Under the pieces are notes generated by a model. That model did no database searches and was not told the origin of the DNA. It was given only the letters and a program-made list of their open reading frames with translations. A DNA stretch of 63,746 nt from a virus: the IMG/VR virus record IMGVR_UViG_3300007734_000746, positions 1 to 63,746 of that record; one strand, 5' to 3'. Position numbers and translations under genes: made by a program. Shown here piece after piece: positions 7,718-16,857 of this stretch (positions are counted from its first letter, which is position 1; the number at the start of each line of letters is the position of its first letter).

Positions 7718-7963
7718 TCAGCAATTCCATGCCCGCAGGCTCTTATTGATACGGGAATTTGGGTCTTTCGCCGTCTTCTCGCTGGTAAGTTTTTTCTTCA
7801 TCCCAGTCATCCTTGCACAGAAGGAGTCGCGCCTGCTGCCGCCTTCTGGCTGGGGAGGTTTCAAATTCATGCCTTGCTTTTTGGCCGAGGCGCGCCCCTT
7901 GGCGTTCAAGCCACCATTGGGGTTCTTGCCTTCCTTGCGCTGCCATGCTGGTGACTTAGCCAT
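7718..7963 (-). CDS. Conserved small basic protein, DUF6321-like (81 aa)
   Basis: Starts MAKSPAWQRKEGKNPNGGLNAKGRASAK and continues with NLKPPQPEGGSRRDSFCARM. The AW-RKEGKNP-GGLNAKGRASA and R-x-SFxARM signature is common in phage structural regions and, from memory, matches DUF6321. The ATG at 7963 is preferred over a longer form to 8017, because the extension reads into the upstream gene and has no family similarity. Confidence 0.65.
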   Translation of the reverse strand: MAKSPAWQRKEGKNPNGGLNAKGRASAKKQGMNLKPPQPEGGSRRDSFCARMTGMKKKLTSEKTAKDPNSRINKSLRAWNC

Positions 7964-8252
7964 AGAACACCGTAATACCAAGAGGTGCAGTAACTGTAGA
8001 TGTGTACCAAACTCCATCCGGAAATAAGATACCTTCTCCTGGCAATATTACGTTGGTCATGTTGGAGTTAGACCCAGTGTCCAATTCCAAAAGTACATTA
8101 CCGCCTGAAGCATCTAAAAATTTACCCGTGCCAGCAGCAGCACCTCCAGTAATAGCTACGCCTTTAATGCGTACACGCCCAGAAATAAGTGCTTGGTTAG
8201 TTTGCGTACCGCCAGTGTGTACTGACTTAATGTCCGTCTGCATCATAATCAA
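7956..8252 (-). CDS. Small beta-rich virion protein (98 aa)
   Basis: A short all-beta sequence (SGRVRIKGVAITGGAAAGTGKFLDAS...VLLELDTG...ILFPDGVWYTSTVTAPLGITVFYG) of a type common beside capsid genes. Two or three Met codons at the start leave the exact start uncertain (8252 or up to three codons later). Possibly a decoration or head-associated protein. Confidence 0.55.
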   Translation of the reverse strand: MIMMQTDIKSVHTGGTQTNQALISGRVRIKGVAITGGAAAGTGKFLDASGGNVLLELDTGSNSNMTNVILPGEGILFPDGVWYTSTVTAPLGITVFYG

Positions 8253-8289
8253 TCTCCTAGAAAGTGAGGGCCGAAGCCCCCAAGATTAA

Positions 8290-8763
8290 TTAAGCAGAAG
8301 CTGGGTTTGCCGCACCATCCGAGCCGCGTACAGCGTAAGCAATTACCAAGCTACCAGCGCCAGCAGACAGAGAACCGCTGCTTGCCATCGTGTAGGTAAT
8401 GATGCCGTCAGTAGAACCGGTGTTTAGCCAAGTAGCCATCTGCGCAGCGGTACCGGTGAAGGTAATTACACCAGCCGTGCCGCCAGTAATAGCAGAGCAA
8501 GTGGCAATAGCAGTTCCGTTCAAGTAAACGGTGATAACGCCAGATGTACCGGTAAACGTGGTTGACTGGGGTAACTGAATTGAAGTAATCAGTGAACCAG
8601 CAGGGATGGTAAATGCCGAAGAAGTTGCGGCGTCAGAATAGGTTACTGCTGCGCTTTGGCAAACAATAGTAGCACCCATATTACGAATGGTGCCAGCAGT
8701 AGTGCCAGTGGTGTTTTTAACCGTGCCAAGCAGCCACGGGCCAAGATGGGAAGCGAATGCCAT
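8290..8763 (-). CDS. Capsid-proximal structural protein (157 aa)
   Basis: Thr/Ser/Gly/Ala-rich beta protein (SAFTIPAGSLITSIQLPQST...GVITVYLNGTAIATCSAITGGTAG) followed by AVRGSDGAANPASA. It is the first gene after the terminator downstream of the capsid gene, and a 162-base gap precedes it that could hold a promoter. Decoration or head fibre role is possible. Confidence 0.55.
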   Translation of the reverse strand: MAFASHLGPWLLGTVKNTTGTTAGTIRNMGATIVCQSAAVTYSDAATSSAFTIPAGSLITSIQLPQSTTFTGTSGVITVYLNGTAIATCSAITGGTAGVITFTGTAAQMATWLNTGSTDGIITYTMASSGSLSAGAGSLVIAYAVRGSDGAANPASA

Positions 8764-8880
8764 GATGATTCCTTACATACAAGTTAGGTGTATCAATTGG
8801 TATGTCATCTGCCGGGGCAGTTTGATACACCGGAAAGCCCGGATTAACTGCAATATATCACAAATTTTAGTTTGTGCAAC

Positions 8881-8910
8881 AAATAAAAAAGGCCCCCGAA
8901 GGAGCCTTTC
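8881..8910 (-). terminator. Rho-independent terminator after the capsid gene
   Basis: In minus-strand RNA, GGCUCC-UUCG-GGGGCC forms a six-pair stem (one U-G pair) with a UUCG tetraloop, flanked by AAA and followed by UUUUUUAUUU. It lies 16 bases past the capsid stop, so it limits capsid transcript read-through into the gene at 8290-8763. Confidence 0.88.
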
Positions 8911-8925
8911 TCAAAGCCCTAAGGC

Positions 8926-9837
8926 TTAGGACGCGCCGGGAGAACCGTACATGCCCAGAGGGTCAGACCAGCCGAAGCTGTAACGCTCACGAGCTTTATA
9001 ACGGACGTTGCCGGTATCAAAGTCACCGTCCATGCCGGTAGACAGAGGCGTACGAACAAAGTGCTTCATGCCGTTAGGAACATCGGTAGTCAGATACCAA
9101 CCGTTCGTATCGGTCAAGAAGTGGTTGATCGTGTAGCCACCAGGGATCGAACCGTTGTTCTTCAAAGCGTTGACATCATTGTCAGTGGTGCCGACGCGGA
9201 GTTCGGTTTCCAACAGACGGGTGGCAACGAATTGCAGAGTAGGCGGAACAATCAGCTTCTTGGGCTTGGCAGCAATCAACAGACCGCGCTCATCCGTCCA
9301 CAAGGAGATTTGAATAACTGCGTTTTCCAACGAAGTCTCATTCAAGTCAGCTGCGGTAGAAGGAACGTTGCTGTTGGTTCCACCAGACACCAGCGGGTGA
9401 GCGCTGTTGAACAACGATACGCCGTCGCCGCCGGGATAGGCAGACGAGAAGCCGTTATTCAGCACAGCAGCAGCTTTAACCTGCTTGGTGTACGCCATAG
9501 CACGAGCCAAGCCTTTGGTATAACGAGCGGACAAGCTGTCATACAGGTTGTCTTCAATTGCCTCTTCCGTCAGGGAGAAGCCCAAAGCAATGGTTTCGTG
9601 GTTGTAGCGGGCGGTCCAAGCTTCTTGAGCATTGTCATAAGCGATGGCAGAGCCTTCGTTTTTGACCGGTGCAGCGGAGAAGCCAGACAGTTTTGTTTCC
9701 TCTTCAAAAGAACGCTCAGAAGTCTCGGTTTCGTAGATTTCTTCATGTTCTTGATCGTAGGTTTTGTACTGTAGACCAAACAAGGCATTCAGCCCTGGGA
9801 GCAACTCTTTAAGTAGTTGTGCGCGTGAAATAGCCAT
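8926..9837 (-). CDS. Major capsid protein, gpT-like HK97 fold (303 aa)
   Basis: The N-terminus LLKELLPGLNALFG-x-YKTYDQEHEEIYETETSERSFEEETKLSGF matches the Mu gpT-like major head subunit family. Further family features are NEGSAIAYDNAQEAWTARYNHETIALGFSLTEEAIEDNLYDSLS, a long spine-helix region, LFNSAHPL near the middle and a GNVRYKARERYSFGWSDPLGMYG ending. The length is normal for the family and no cleaved pro-domain is obvious. An AAGGAG site precedes ATG 9837, and the gene has its own terminator, as expected for a highly expressed capsid gene. Confidence 0.92.
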   Translation of the reverse strand: MAISRAQLLKELLPGLNALFGLQYKTYDQEHEEIYETETSERSFEEETKLSGFSAAPVKNEGSAIAYDNAQEAWTARYNHETIALGFSLTEEAIEDNLYDSLSARYTKGLARAMAYTKQVKAAAVLNNGFSSAYPGGDGVSLFNSAHPLVSGGTNSNVPSTAADLNETSLENAVIQISLWTDERGLLIAAKPKKLIVPPTLQFVATRLLETELRVGTTDNDVNALKNNGSIPGGYTINHFLTDTNGWYLTTDVPNGMKHFVRTPLSTGMDGDFDTGNVRYKARERYSFGWSDPLGMYGSPGAS

Positions 9838-9850
9838 TTTGAGTTACTCC

Positions 9851-10675
9851 TTAAGCAACGTAGTAACGATGAGCGCCAAAGTTGAACTTAACCAACACTT
9901 CAGGGCTTTGAACCAACACAACGGTGCCAGCAACTTGGGTCGTAACCGCAGTCACAGTCAGGGTCGTGCTACCAGTGGTAGTTACAGTCGATGCAGCACT
10001 CAGCGTAGCGCCAGTGAATTGCAATTGACCATTTACCAAGTTAAACACATCAGTGCCGATAGGCAGAACTTGTCCAACAGTCAGGCCAGACACAACAACC
10101 GAAGTTGCCGCAGGAGCGCCACCAGACACATAGGTCGAGGAGGTGCTGATTTGGGTGTCAGGAACCAGATTGAGAACACGGAAGCCGCCGCCAGAAGTCG
10201 TAGCCGAAGCATTGACAACTGCGCCTGCACTGTTACCAGTGGAAGCAGAACCGGTCAGAGTATTACCAGCCATGTTTTGACCAACCAGAATTGACGAAGC
10301 CGATCCAATGGTAGTAGCAGAAGCGCCAGTAGTAACTGCGACTCGCATAACTTGGTCTGGATCATCGCCAACAATAGCAGTAATGTCACCAGCCAGCACA
10401 TTGCCGGGGTAATACTGGGCAAATTGACGTTGCTTGGTGGTTGGGTTGGTGTAATAGCAGCCCAGGAACACGCCAACAGTGGTGTTGGTGGTGCTAACAG
10501 GGTAAGTTGCAATTACAACATAACCAGCCGAAAGGGTGACTAGGTCACCGTAGTACAAGGCGGTACCGTAGTTGTACTGGACCGGTAGATTCCGGGTAGA
10601 TCCAGCAAACACCTGACCGCCGATCAGGTTTACGGGTTTGTAACCGTAAGCTGCCGAGACAGTTGGATAAGCCAT
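9851..10675 (-). CDS. Putative capsid decoration/head-fibre protein (274 aa)
   Basis: An Ala/Thr/Gly/Ser/Val-rich protein. The N-terminus reads YGYKPVNLIGGQVFAGSTRNLPVQYNYGTALYYGDLV, followed by GVFLGCYYTNPTTKQ, and it ends VLVKFNFGAHRYYVA. It immediately precedes the capsid gene in the same operon with only 13 bases between. Composition and position fit a decoration protein exposed on the head; this is inferred, not shown by a motif. Confidence 0.65.
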   Translation of the reverse strand: MAYPTVSAAYGYKPVNLIGGQVFAGSTRNLPVQYNYGTALYYGDLVTLSAGYVVIATYPVSTTNTTVGVFLGCYYTNPTTKQRQFAQYYPGNVLAGDITAIVGDDPDQVMRVAVTTGASATTIGSASSILVGQNMAGNTLTGSASTGNSAGAVVNASATTSGGGFRVLNLVPDTQISTSSTYVSGGAPAATSVVVSGLTVGQVLPIGTDVFNLVNGQLQFTGATLSAASTVTTTGSTTLTVTAVTTQVAGTVVLVQSPEVLVKFNFGAHRYYVA

Positions 10676-10693
10676 TTAAGGACTCCTAAAAAA

Positions 10694-11143
10694 TTAAATA
10701 CCTTTTCCAAAGCTACTCGTAGACTTACTCTCCCTAAAGAGAGGCATCCGCGCATCGCTTTGACGCATAAGAGTATTGTCCACAGCCTCCATTTGAGCAA
10801 CATTTTGTTTTGCAAAGTAAGAATTACGTTGGTCAACAAGTTCCTCTGGAGTCTTGCAAAGCAATAATCCGCCAATCTCAATGTTGTCTTTGTATTGACT
10901 TGTTGGATCAGCTAACAGTCTAAATTTGGGTTGTTCTTCAATTGGAACAGGCTCCCAATGCTCGCGGAGTTTGGCCGAGAGATTGCGGGGGTCTGCTTTG
11001 TTCAAAGTTGAAACACGCACCCAACGATATTTGTACCCAGGTTGCTTGTCTGGTTCAGGAAGTAGTTCTGCTGGTGCCCACTGCTTAGGGCGCTCAGTCA
11101 TCAATCGTTCCTCAAGCTCACGCGGTTTTCTGTTTTCAGCCAT
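10694..11143 (-). CDS. Conserved head-region protein (149 aa)
   Basis: Starts MAENRKPRELEERLMTERPKQWAPAELLPEPDKQPGYKYRWVRVS and contains KLREHWEPVPIEEQP and IEIGGLLLCKTPEELVDQRNSYF. Proteins with this W-P-LLP-P-x-GY-RWVR start and a GGL-LCK-PEE segment recur between scaffold and capsid genes in podovirus-like phages; function unknown. The ATG at 11143 was chosen over the upstream frame because GGAGG lies seven bases before it. Confidence 0.7.
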   Translation of the reverse strand: MAENRKPRELEERLMTERPKQWAPAELLPEPDKQPGYKYRWVRVSTLNKADPRNLSAKLREHWEPVPIEEQPKFRLLADPTSQYKDNIEIGGLLLCKTPEELVDQRNSYFAKQNVAQMEAVDNTLMRQSDARMPLFRESKSTSSFGKGI

Positions 11144-12062
11144 TTGAGGCCTCCAATTTGATTTTTTCCGCAGCAAATTGCTCCGGTGTTAAGTTAAATT
11201 TCTTTGCCAAATTAAGTTCACCAGTGGTTAACTTAACTCGTTTTGCGGACGTTGTCCGTGTAGCTGGTGCTACCACCAAGCTTTTCCGGCTGGGCCGGTC
11301 ATCTTGTTCCTCTGCATTCTCAAATTTCTCTGGGAACCGCTTGCGGATTGTGTTATTTAAACGGGAGTAATACTCCGGCGACGAAATTCTAACCCCTTCG
11401 CGTCGCATCTTCTCGTGAAGACCCAAAGCCAAACTGGTCATCTCTTCATCTTCCCCAAACCAAGGATTATCTTGTTGCCAAGCAACCGCTGACGGATCTT
11501 TTGGAGCCGCCTGGACACGGGGTTGGGGCGTTTGTACCACATTTTCTTCAACTTCTTCGACCGGAGGACGGAAATTTCTTACTTTATCAACCTTTAATGT
11601 TGCCTCTGTAAGACGCTCCTGGGCCTCCATTACCTTATCAGTATCGCCCGAATCATAGGCTTCCCTATAGGCTTTCTTGGCCTGCTCCAGCTCCATTTCC
11701 ACGGTCTTGGTGACAGACAAAAGCACATTTTTTTCGCTGCTGGACAAGTTGGATTTGAGCCTTTTGTTCTCATCCATCAGTCGTTTAGCAAACTCAATGG
11801 CTTCATTTTGCTCACGCAAAGCCGCTTCTTTTTCCCTGCGCTCGTCATGCGCAAGTTTCTTCATTTGAAGAAGTTTCTTTTTGACTTTTGTAGAGTAATC
11901 CTCTAGCTCGTCGTTATAAAGTTCTTCCTTAATCTTTTCAGGAAGCGGTGCTTTATTGCGATCTTCAGGAGGTGTTTTATCCTCTACCTCAACGATGATT
12001 TCATCATCAAGCTCATCATCCTTTGGATCATCAATTTCATCTGGGAATTTAAAATCAGACAT
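11136..12062 (-). CDS. Scaffolding-like protein (308 aa)
   Basis: The N-terminus is strongly acidic (FPDEIDDPKDDELDDEIIVEVED). A long coiled coil spans about residues 55-160 (KVKKKLLQMKKLAHDERR..., then VTKTVEMELEQAKKAYREAYDSG). A linker and a more basic C-terminus follow (TTSAKRVKLTTGELNLAKKF). Acidic-helical-basic layout, and position between portal and capsid genes, fit a capsid scaffold. No protease domain is evident. Confidence 0.7.
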   Translation of the reverse strand: MSDFKFPDEIDDPKDDELDDEIIVEVEDKTPPEDRNKAPLPEKIKEELYNDELEDYSTKVKKKLLQMKKLAHDERREKEAALREQNEAIEFAKRLMDENKRLKSNLSSSEKNVLLSVTKTVEMELEQAKKAYREAYDSGDTDKVMEAQERLTEATLKVDKVRNFRPPVEEVEENVVQTPQPRVQAAPKDPSAVAWQQDNPWFGEDEEMTSLALGLHEKMRREGVRISSPEYYSRLNNTIRKRFPEKFENAEEQDDRPSRKSLVVAPATRTTSAKRVKLTTGELNLAKKFNLTPEQFAAEKIKLEASNG

Positions 12063-12071
12063 ATTTGCTCC

Positions 12072-12491
12072 TTATTTGCGGCGGATACCGCGTGGATCTT
12101 CAACCACACCCTCAACGGAGTCATCGTTAATTACACGAAACTCTTTGCCGTGGATGATTAGTCGGGTTCCTGCATGTGGCCTAACCAAAATAAAATCGCC
12201 TGCTTTGCAATATGGTCCAGACGGGAAACGAGTTGTGTCTTTATAACAATCGGGTCCCAGGTCCACAACAAACAATACTGTGGTTAATAGCTCTTCGTTA
12301 CGAATTGCTTCATCAGACTTGATAAGCCCAATTTCGCTTTCGTATTCTTTTTCCACTTCTGGAATTGCGCACAAAATGCGGTAACCAGACGGCTTTGGTA
12401 GCTGCTTGGCTTTTTGTTCTGCGGGTTTGTTCAGTATCTGAGACAAATCCACAGCTTTAACTAGGTCTACGTTTCCTTCACTCATCGTCAT
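12072..12491 (-). CDS. GroES-like co-chaperonin (139 aa)
   Basis: After a ~30-residue leader, the sequence follows the Cpn10 pattern: PSGYRILCAIPEVEKEYESEIGLIKSDE, then VLFVVDLGPDCYKD, KAGDFILVRPHAGTRL and GKEFRVINDDSVEGVVED. The mobile-loop equivalent is the EIGLIKSDE-x-RNEELL stretch. Phage GroES-like proteins (T4 gp31 is the classical case) let host GroEL fold the capsid protein; here it lies in the head operon two genes before the scaffold. The leader and divergent loop mean activity is not certain. Confidence 0.72.
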   Translation of the reverse strand: MTMSEGNVDLVKAVDLSQILNKPAEQKAKQLPKPSGYRILCAIPEVEKEYESEIGLIKSDEAIRNEELLTTVLFVVDLGPDCYKDTTRFPSGPYCKAGDFILVRPHAGTRLIIHGKEFRVINDDSVEGVVEDPRGIRRK

Positions 12492-12675
12492 GTGTTTTCA
12501 ATCTTTCCTGTAGGTCTGAAATAAATAAACGCGCAGTGAGCAGACCTTTAACCTCGCCACACGCCTTCTTGTACTCCGCATAATCTCCAGCGTTGCCATC
12601 CGCTAGAAACTCTTGGAGTTGGGATACTTTGTCATCTATTTTTTTTGATAGATGTTCTAGATACTTATCAATCAT
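12478..12675 (-). CDS. Small helical protein next to the portal (65 aa)
   Basis: A helical, charged protein: LEHLSKKIDDKVSQLQEFLADG, then YKKACGEVKGLLTARLFISDLQERL. The G-x-GLLTAR-x-IxDLxERL pattern is common in a small gene beside portal genes. It overlaps both neighbours by a few bases (portal stop upstream, GroES-like start downstream). Confidence 0.6.
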   Translation of the reverse strand: MIDKYLEHLSKKIDDKVSQLQEFLADGNAGDYAEYKKACGEVKGLLTARLFISDLQERLKTHDDE

Positions 12676-15083
12676 TGTTTAGGTCCAACAAGGGTGCTTA
12701 ATATACGCTGGCGCTCAAGTTCATTATGAGCATCCAGTTCTTTTTGTGATTTAACAAAATCAGTTTGAATCCTGGTCATGTCAATTTGTTTTTGCGTTTG
12801 GATTCGGTCACGCTCAATTTGCTGCTGTGCTGCTTTTAGCTGAGCATCAACCTGATCTTTCTGTTGTTTTCGCTGTTGCTCTGCGCCCTTGATCTGAAGC
12901 TCTTGTTGCTGAATTTGCACAAGTGGGTCTTGGGCCATTTGCTGAGCTTGCTGCTGTTGATCTTGTGCAGTGTTGGCCTGAAGGACCTGGGCACTTGCCT
13001 GAGCAACCAGCCGAGAAAGTTGCACTTCAACATCCTCTGGCAGATGCTCATTGGGTGGCGGCAATGGGACGCCCATCTGCTTTTCAATCATTGTGCGATA
13101 GTAAAAGCCAAGGTGGTCTGCAATGTGCGACTGCAAAGCCGCCATGATCATTCCGGCCTGCGGGTTCTGGCCAATTGTCTTCATCACAAGAGGATCTTGC
13201 ATGAACATTTGGTGCGCTGCAATATGAGCTTGCTGGTCCTGCGTGATAAACGCCTTGAGCGGTTTTCCATTCAAAGCATTCATGTTCTCGCTAATTGGGT
13301 CCAAAGGCATTTCATCATCAGGCAAGGGAACCAGCTTCTCAGGGTTCTTAATACCCAACACATCTAGCATCTGGCGGTGCAGTTGTGGCAAGTCATAAAT
13401 CTGAGGGGCTTGTTGAGCCAATTGGATGACGGCCTGGTACTGAACGATTTTTTGCGCCATCGTTGCAGCGTTAGGGTCCGATACAGGGATGACGGCCACT
13501 AGGTCATAGTCAGACTTCTTGGCTTTGGGCGATCCTTCTTCTGGCTCGTAGCTGTATTCATCAGGCGTGTAATCACGAATGATGTCACGCAACAAAATTA
13601 GCTCTTGCTTAAAGGAGTAATGGATGCGCGCCTGGACGGCAGTCATTACTTTAAGCGTGCGCTCAAGAATGGCCAACGTAGTACCAACGGGAGAGTTGGC
13701 CGACATATCTGCAACTTGAATATCAGCAGCAGACGCAAACTTTCGGCCCTCATCTACGATTTTGTCAAGGAGCATTGCCAGCACTTGGCTTGGTTCCTTA
13801 TAGGGAAGAGCCATAATGTTCTCAGCAATAGTCCCGCTGGGTACGTCAACATCTCTCCACTCGGCTGGTCCGATGGGTGTATCGTCGCCTTTGACACGAA
13901 GACCGCGTGTTTTGAAGCCTCCGGGGAGATTTGCAAGAGTGCCAGCGTCTACCAACTGGCGAAGGATGGAAGTTCCCGACTTGGCAAACGCGCCAACAAG
14001 GTGAATTAGTCCAAAACAGTAGAAACCAAAGCCAGGAACGTAGCCGTAATGGACAAAATGCTGGCGTTTGGACTTAAGTTTGTCGCCTTTATCCCAGTTT
14101 CGTCGGATTGCCAGGCATTTATTGCTGCCTTTTTCAATCGTGACAATATAAGGCAGTGCAATTCCTGTTGGTTCGCCGTGTTTATCGGTATCTTCAAACC
14201 CTTTCAGGTCCAAATTGACGTTCATCTCAAGGATTTTGTAGCGATCATCCGTCTGGGCGCGAAATCCCATCTTCTCGGCTATCTTTTTCTCTACTTCATC
14301 CAACGTATTGTTGGGTTCGCCCAGGTCAACGTCAGCATAAAAGCCGGCAACCTGTAGTTTGCGCAGTTCATTTTCTGTTTTACGCATGATGTGCGTAATG
14401 CGGGGAGAAGTTTCCAGGTCTGATGCGCCGTATGGAACAACAAGGTCTTCAGCCGTAACAAAAATAGACGTCTGGCGATCCAGGCTGGGGTCAAAATAGA
14501 CCTTCTTAAACGCATTACCGGCCAGTCCCAAGCCCCACAACATGCGCTCATGCTCAGGACGGAACTCTGTCATCACATCCGTCAGCTCATAATTCATATC
14601 AGCGGCCACACGAGTAGCGGCCTGCTTCTTCTCAGGGGTTTCTTTGCCAATAATTTGAGTCTTCACCGGGCCTGCTGCCGGAAAAGTACTCATCATTATC
14701 TCGGCTTGGAACTTAACTACCGCCTCAGATAACAGAGGATGGTATACGCCACACGCCCCAATCCAAGGATCAGCGCGCTCCTCAATCTTCATTCCCAGAA
14801 GTTCAAGGCCATCGACGTAAGTCTGCATCCAGTCTTTACGAGAGTTAATGTCGTCATCAAAATCGCTAAGCAGATCGCTGACCAACTCAGTAACAACATC
14901 GTCAGGAAGATGCTCAACAAGGTTAGCCTCAAAGTCATCCTCAACGCTCCCAATCTGAATTTCAATACCGTCTGTTTTAATGCTTACAGACTCAGGATCT
15001 TCAATCTCAATCTCAATGTCCGGCTCTGGAGCTAGTGACTCAATGCCTTGAGGGGCGGCGTATAGTGATTTTTCAATGGACAT
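12672..15083 (-). CDS. Portal protein, P22-like long form (803 aa)
   Basis: The long N-terminal part has an acidic start, then DDFDDDINSRKDWMQTYVDGLELLGMK and DPWIGACGVYHPLLSEAVVKFQAEIMMSTFPAAGPVK, features of podovirus portals that include a large stem region. The centre contains FGLIHLVGAFAKSGTSILRQLVDAGTLANLPGGFK and SANSPVGTTLAILER. The last ~120 residues form a Gln-rich coiled coil (TAQDQQQQAQQMAQDP...), as in the barrel of P22-type portals. It forms the DNA entry vertex and motor dock for TerL, encoded just upstream. Confidence 0.9.
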   Translation of the reverse strand: MSIEKSLYAAPQGIESLAPEPDIEIEIEDPESVSIKTDGIEIQIGSVEDDFEANLVEHLPDDVVTELVSDLLSDFDDDINSRKDWMQTYVDGLELLGMKIEERADPWIGACGVYHPLLSEAVVKFQAEIMMSTFPAAGPVKTQIIGKETPEKKQAATRVAADMNYELTDVMTEFRPEHERMLWGLGLAGNAFKKVYFDPSLDRQTSIFVTAEDLVVPYGASDLETSPRITHIMRKTENELRKLQVAGFYADVDLGEPNNTLDEVEKKIAEKMGFRAQTDDRYKILEMNVNLDLKGFEDTDKHGEPTGIALPYIVTIEKGSNKCLAIRRNWDKGDKLKSKRQHFVHYGYVPGFGFYCFGLIHLVGAFAKSGTSILRQLVDAGTLANLPGGFKTRGLRVKGDDTPIGPAEWRDVDVPSGTIAENIMALPYKEPSQVLAMLLDKIVDEGRKFASAADIQVADMSANSPVGTTLAILERTLKVMTAVQARIHYSFKQELILLRDIIRDYTPDEYSYEPEEGSPKAKKSDYDLVAVIPVSDPNAATMAQKIVQYQAVIQLAQQAPQIYDLPQLHRQMLDVLGIKNPEKLVPLPDDEMPLDPISENMNALNGKPLKAFITQDQQAHIAAHQMFMQDPLVMKTIGQNPQAGMIMAALQSHIADHLGFYYRTMIEKQMGVPLPPPNEHLPEDVEVQLSRLVAQASAQVLQANTAQDQQQQAQQMAQDPLVQIQQQELQIKGAEQQRKQQKDQVDAQLKAAQQQIERDRIQTQKQIDMTRIQTDFVKSQKELDAHNELERQRILSTLVGPKQ

Positions 15084-15091
15084 ATAAATCC

Positions 15092-16591
15092 TTAGTAATA
15101 AGATACCTTGCGCCTAAACGCACGAAGTTCGTCTTGCTCATCTGTCTGCAAACGAATAAAGCCGCCTTTTCTGAACCTGATTAATGCCTGGGTGGCGGAG
15201 TCAACCAAGTCATCATTCTCTGAATTAGGGAAAGCAGCCATTTCTTCTATTAGCTCGTCGGCCCACCTTGTAGCAGGAGCCCAGACCTTTCCACTTGCAA
15301 ACAGATCAGATACAGAGTTAATCCTCACCATCTTATCATTACCCCTGCTGGGCGTAAACTCTTGTACCGGTATGCCCATCGCCCGCAATTCAAAAATAAG
15401 CGGCGCTCCCGACGCTTTTGCCTCTACGATAAACGCATCTGGCTCCCACTGTTTATAGTGGTTAAAGGCTTTTTCCTTCAATTCTGGAAACTCCATCCGG
15501 CGTTTAAAAGAATCCAGCAAAATAATATTTGCGTCGTTGGGGTTTTCATTTATATAGAAAACACCCCAGGTAGTACATGCAGAGTAGTCGGACCGCTCTG
15601 TCTTTAAGAATGCCGTATCCCAGCTTTGGATAATGAACTCGCACCTGGGTGGGTCTTCGCTCTTCCACTCCTTCCACCACTCGCGCTTAACAATTGCCCC
15701 TTGTTCAGAGGTGGGGCTTTGCTGATACTGGGCGTTCCATTTTGCGACTGGCAGTTCTGAGCGTAGCGCCTCTAGCTCCTCTAAGCTCCAGAATTCAGGC
15801 CATAAAGGTTTTTCACTAGGCAAGATGGCGGGGAAGTCGATTACCTCCCACTCGTCGTTCCCATCTTTCTCAATAGATGATTGGAGAATCCTGCCTGTAA
15901 GATCTCTTTTTGCCCAGCGAGTCATTACCACTACTATGGACCCCCCTGGCTGAAGACGTTGGCGCGGGCCAGATGTGTACCACTCGTAGACTTTATCAAA
16001 GACAGAAGGATCACCAGCCGCTAGGGCAGCTTCTTGCTCGGAATGTGGGTCATCAATAATAAGCAGGTCCGCGCCCTTACCGGTCACAGTTCCCCCAACG
16101 CCAATAGCAAAATACTCCCCATCCTTATTAGTAGACCACCGCCCCGCAGCCTTACTGTCCTGGCGCAAATTCACATTAGGAAAGATCTTGGCGTACTGCT
16201 CACTACCTACAAGGTTCCTTACCTTACGGCCAAACCCAACAGCAAGCTCAGCCGTATTAGATGTCTGGATGATCTTCTTATTAGGGTACTTCCCCAGGAA
16301 CCAAGCCGGTAGCATGTAGCTGGCAAATTCTGACTTTGTGTGCCGGGGAGGCATGTTAATGATCAGCCTCTTAATCTTCCCAGACGCAATTTCTTCAAAC
16401 TTCCTGGCCATCACCTTATGGTGCCGCCCGTCAATAAAGCCCGGCCACATCGTATGCACAAACTTTAAAAAGTTAGCCTGCGCCTCTTCCCTGGCCAAAG
16501 AAGCCCGGTACTCATCCAACTCATCAAAAAAAGCCTCCTGCTCATTAATAGGCAGGCGACCTATAGCCTCGCTGATAGCGTCAATATTCAT
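15092..16591 (-). CDS. terL: Terminase large subunit (499 aa)
   Basis: The ATPase domain carries a Walker A-like MPPRHTKSE (80-88), Walker B LLIIDDP (176-182) and the coupling motif VVVMTRW (220-226). The C-terminal RNase H-like nuclease has SWDTAF (Asp325), IVEAKASG (Glu390) and NDDLVDS (Asp461/464). The protein is full length and cuts and pumps DNA into the prohead through the portal. Its start overlaps the end of the wHTH gene by four bases (ATGA type), so the two are co-expressed under the two 22-bp palindromes upstream. Confidence 0.95.
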   Translation of the reverse strand: MNIDAISEAIGRLPINEQEAFFDELDEYRASLAREEAQANFLKFVHTMWPGFIDGRHHKVMARKFEEIASGKIKRLIINMPPRHTKSEFASYMLPAWFLGKYPNKKIIQTSNTAELAVGFGRKVRNLVGSEQYAKIFPNVNLRQDSKAAGRWSTNKDGEYFAIGVGGTVTGKGADLLIIDDPHSEQEAALAAGDPSVFDKVYEWYTSGPRQRLQPGGSIVVVMTRWAKRDLTGRILQSSIEKDGNDEWEVIDFPAILPSEKPLWPEFWSLEELEALRSELPVAKWNAQYQQSPTSEQGAIVKREWWKEWKSEDPPRCEFIIQSWDTAFLKTERSDYSACTTWGVFYINENPNDANIILLDSFKRRMEFPELKEKAFNHYKQWEPDAFIVEAKASGAPLIFELRAMGIPVQEFTPSRGNDKMVRINSVSDLFASGKVWAPATRWADELIEEMAAFPNSENDDLVDSATQALIRFRKGGFIRLQTDEQDELRAFRRKVSYY

Positions 16592-16857
16592 ATATTGCGC
16601 ATAGACAGGTAACTTGGCCGAACACTACGGGCGCTCTTACTCACCCGCTTACATATCCCTAAATCACAAAGCTTCTTAACCACCCTGTGAACATTACCGC
16701 GCCCCTTATCCCCAGTCTGGTACATGATGTCATCTATCGACGGCCCATACCCAAAGTTTTTCCAATACTCATCTATCACAAGAAAAACCGTCCTCTGCTT
16801 CTCCGTCATAAGGTACTCCCTATTCCTCACTACATATGGCTCTTTAGGATACAACAA
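16588..16857 (-). CDS. Winged-helix DNA-binding protein (89 aa; or 73 aa from ATG)
   Basis: The core (MTEKQRTVFLVIDEYWKNFGYGPSIDDIMYQTGDKGRGNVHRVVKKLCDLGICKR) resembles the LexA N-terminal winged helix: helix 1 for packing, helices 2-3 as HTH, then a basic wing. The start is TTG at 16857, six bases after AGGAG inside a 22-bp palindrome, or ATG at 16809 after GGGAG. It is coupled to terL and separated from terS by a terminator and two palindromes. It is a candidate autoregulator of that signal, or a terminase accessory factor. Confidence 0.75.
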   Translation of the reverse strand: MLYPKEPYVVRNREYLMTEKQRTVFLVIDEYWKNFGYGPSIDDIMYQTGDKGRGNVHRVVKKLCDLGICKRVSKSARSVRPSYLSMRNI

